Source of the DNA: Anaerolineaceae bacterium
Lineage (GTDB): Bacteria; Chloroflexota; Anaerolineae; Anaerolineales; Anaerolineaceae
Direction: 5' to 3'
Assembly: GCA_014860845.1 (NCBI GenBank)
Contig: JACZIY010000427.1
Coordinates: 1 to 16,103, forward strand
DNA length: 16,103 nt
Shown: piece after piece, positions 15,076-16,103 of the stretch
How the letters are laid out: the number at the start of each line of letters is the position of its first letter
Numbering within the stretch: position 1 is the stretch's first letter
Position numbers and translations under genes: made by a program
The notes under the pieces: generated by a model
Database searches by the model: none
What the model was told of the DNA's origin: nothing
The model's input: the letters and a program-made list of their open reading frames with translations, nothing else

Positions 15076-15480
15076 TTAAGATTTCGCTACTGTGTTCAGA
15101 CGCCGAGTTTTTTTATCCTTTTGGGATTGGGCAAGCATCAAAGCCAGAATGATTACCCAGGCAATCATACGAATCGTCATGGCGCGGATGCTATCCACCG
15201 CCACAATATCTCTGTGCACGGTCTGCAGGATGATCATTACCAGCGTGTGCAAACTTAACGTGGTGATGGCAGCAAACCAGGCGAGCTTACTCCCCTGCCA
15301 GATCAGGATGGCAGTGATAAAAACGGTCAGTATGCCAGCCGTGTAGTTATAAACAGGAACCCAGTTGATAACATAATACCCTGGATCGTTTCCCAACAAC
15401 ACCTGCGCGCCTGCAAAAACTGCCATTGCGCCAATAATGAAGGCCAGTACAGCTGCAATTTTGGTAAGGATCGATTTCAT
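15076..15480 (-). CDS. Four-helix membrane protein, unknown function
   Basis: The 134 residues have four clear hydrophobic segments, about 5-28, 45-63, 67-89 and 103-120, and a basic tail (QKDKKTRRLN). I cannot name a family. Loops are short, with no obvious catalytic residues. AAAGGAG lies about 5 bp before the ATG. It leads a three-gene minus-strand operon with a BON protein (4 bp gap) and the small interrupted membrane protein, which points to a membrane-associated job. A -10-like TATACT lies at 15519-15524. Confidence 0.8.
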   Translation of the reverse strand: MKSILTKIAAVLAFIIGAMAVFAGAQVLLGNDPGYYVINWVPVYNYTAGILTVFITAILIWQGSKLAWFAAITTLSLHTLVMIILQTVHRDIVAVDSIRAMTIRMIAWVIILALMLAQSQKDKKTRRLNTVAKS

Positions 15481-15518
15481 ACGTACTCCTTTCTTTCTTT
15501 TTTGATTTCGTGAATCTG

Positions 15519-15524
15519 AGTATA
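15519..15524 (-). promoter_or_regulatory. Candidate -10 element for the membrane–BON operon
   Basis: TATACT on the minus strand would give a start near 15512 and a leader of about 32 nt. The -35 region 17 bp upstream is TTCCAG, a poor match to the consensus, so the promoter may be weak or need an activator. Confidence 0.35.
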
Positions 15525-15546
15525 TGTTCTTTCCACTGGTCCTGGA

Positions 15547-15640
15547 ACGACTAAAGTCGTGTTACCCCGCAAGTTGTTTGCATAAACCCATATGGTTGAC
15601 ACGATGATTGGAATCTGATTTCAAACCCGACAAAAGTCGT
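15547..15640. repeat. Pair of CGAC-type inverted repeats in a divergent intergenic region
   Basis: CGACTAAAGTCGT (15548-15560) and CGACAAAAGTCGT (15628-15640) differ at one of 13 bases, are in the same orientation and start 80 bp apart. Each is itself an inverted repeat (ACGACT/AGTCGT and CGAC/GTCG). They may be paired operators for the divergent genes, or two ends of a short dispersed palindromic element of the kind that recurs in intergenic DNA of many bacteria. Confidence 0.55.
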
Positions 15641-15736
15641 AGCACAAACAGTTTTAGAAAGGTACGATCTATTCATGAAATGGTTGATACATGATTGATT
15701 TGAGAAAATCCACCAGGCAGATAAAGGAGAACGAGC

Positions 15737-15967
15737 ATGCATATAACAAAAGAAACGCGCATCTCAGATATTTTATTTGAGTATGGAGATATTGCTGAGG
15801 TAATGGAAGTTTTTGGGGTTCAACGGGTGGGAAAATATTCATTGCGCATGTTTCTTGCCAATGCACTCAATGTGGAATGGGCGGCACGCATTCACAAAGT
15901 GCCTCTGGATGAATTTCTTGAAATTCTGCACAAAGCGGTTGCAAAAAAGGAAAGCCTCCTCAAATGA
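15737..15967 (+). CDS. DUF1858-type small protein
   Basis: The 76-residue protein matches the DUF1858 layout: MHITKETRISDILFEYGDIAEVMEVFG at the start, then LRMFLANALNVEWAARIHKVPLDEFLEIL. The family resembles the N-terminal domain of ScdA/RIC-like iron-sulfur repair proteins and usually has cysteines. This copy has none, so a metal or redox role through cysteine is unlikely. AAAGGAG lies 7 bp before the ATG. Its TGA overlaps the ATG of the next gene as ATGA, so the two are translationally coupled and probably work together. Confidence 0.85.
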   Translation: MHITKETRISDILFEYGDIAEVMEVFGVQRVGKYSLRMFLANALNVEWAARIHKVPLDEFLEILHKAVAKKESLLK

Positions 15968-16103
15968 ATAAACCCGAAGAAAAAGCAGCAACGCTTAGAA
16001 AGAAAGTGATAAGCATCTTTTCCTTCGTGTTGCTTGTGCTGGTCGCTGTTGAGATTGGGATCGTTTGGTTGTTTGGCTCAAGGGGCAGTTTCGAGCCTGG
16101 TTG
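15964..16103 (+). CDS. N-terminus of a membrane protein, cut by the window edge
   Basis: The reading frame begins with ATG at 15964, overlapping the upstream stop by four bases. It runs at least 46 residues: a charged start (MNKPEEKAATLRKKV), then one hydrophobic segment (about 15-38, ISIFSFVLLVLVAVEIGIVWLFG), then SRGSFEPG. The N-terminal anchor suggests a small or bitopic membrane protein. The rest is missing, so no family is assigned. Coupling with the DUF1858 gene suggests a shared role. Confidence 0.65.
   Translation, partial: MNKPEEKAATLRKKVISIFSFVLLVLVAVEIGIVWLFGSRGSFEPG

Noticed and set aside
15737..15967. DUF1858 protein as an iron-sulfur repair protein
   Set aside because: It contains no cysteine, so that function is not supported for this copy.

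Overview
The window looks like bacterial chromosome from a moderately AT-rich organism. A Chloroflexota / Anaerolineae-type bacterium is my best guess. That rests on the style of the genes: a sugar-type ABC importer without its own ATPase, a MalT-like LuxR giant, serine hydrolases with added membrane segments, and a small protein of a kind I associate with that group. No rRNA, tRNA, CRISPR array, transposase or phage gene is visible. Coding is dense, and most genes lie on the minus strand.

Region 1 (1-7275) holds the last codons of a plus-strand gene at the left edge, then a minus-strand block. A 904-residue MalT-type LuxR regulator (4561-7275) is followed by a good promoter (4476-4504) and five tightly packed genes: a polytopic membrane protein, two small proteins, and two penicillin-binding-protein-like serine hydrolases, one of them with a C-terminal membrane domain. 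The arrangement suggests a regulator and its target operon. The operon's function is not known to me.

Region 2 (7276-12755) is a carbohydrate or polyol-phosphate uptake locus. A GntR/UTRA repressor, a lipoprotein binding protein and two permeases form a minus-strand operon (11601 down to 7608). A plus-strand PhnP-like metallo-beta-lactamase-fold phosphodiesterase diverges from it. A perfect 26-bp palindrome (11693-11718) lies between two facing-away promoters, so one repressor site probably controls both transcripts. A strong hairpin between the binding-protein and permease genes probably sets their expression ratio.

Region 3 (12778-15480) holds small housekeeping or accessory genes: a DUF1579 protein, a Nudix hydrolase, a four-cysteine zinc-ribbon protein, and a minus-strand operon of a four-helix membrane protein, a BON-domain protein and a small two-helix membrane protein interrupted by an in-frame UGA. 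Upstream of the zinc-ribbon gene, 14278-14444 can fold into several hairpins. One 12-bp long-range helix there competes with two of the local hairpins, as in a riboswitch-like leader. I could not match it to a known RNA family.

Region 4 (15481-16103) has two near-identical CGAC-type inverted repeats between divergent genes, then a DUF1858 protein translationally overlapped with a membrane protein that runs off the right edge.
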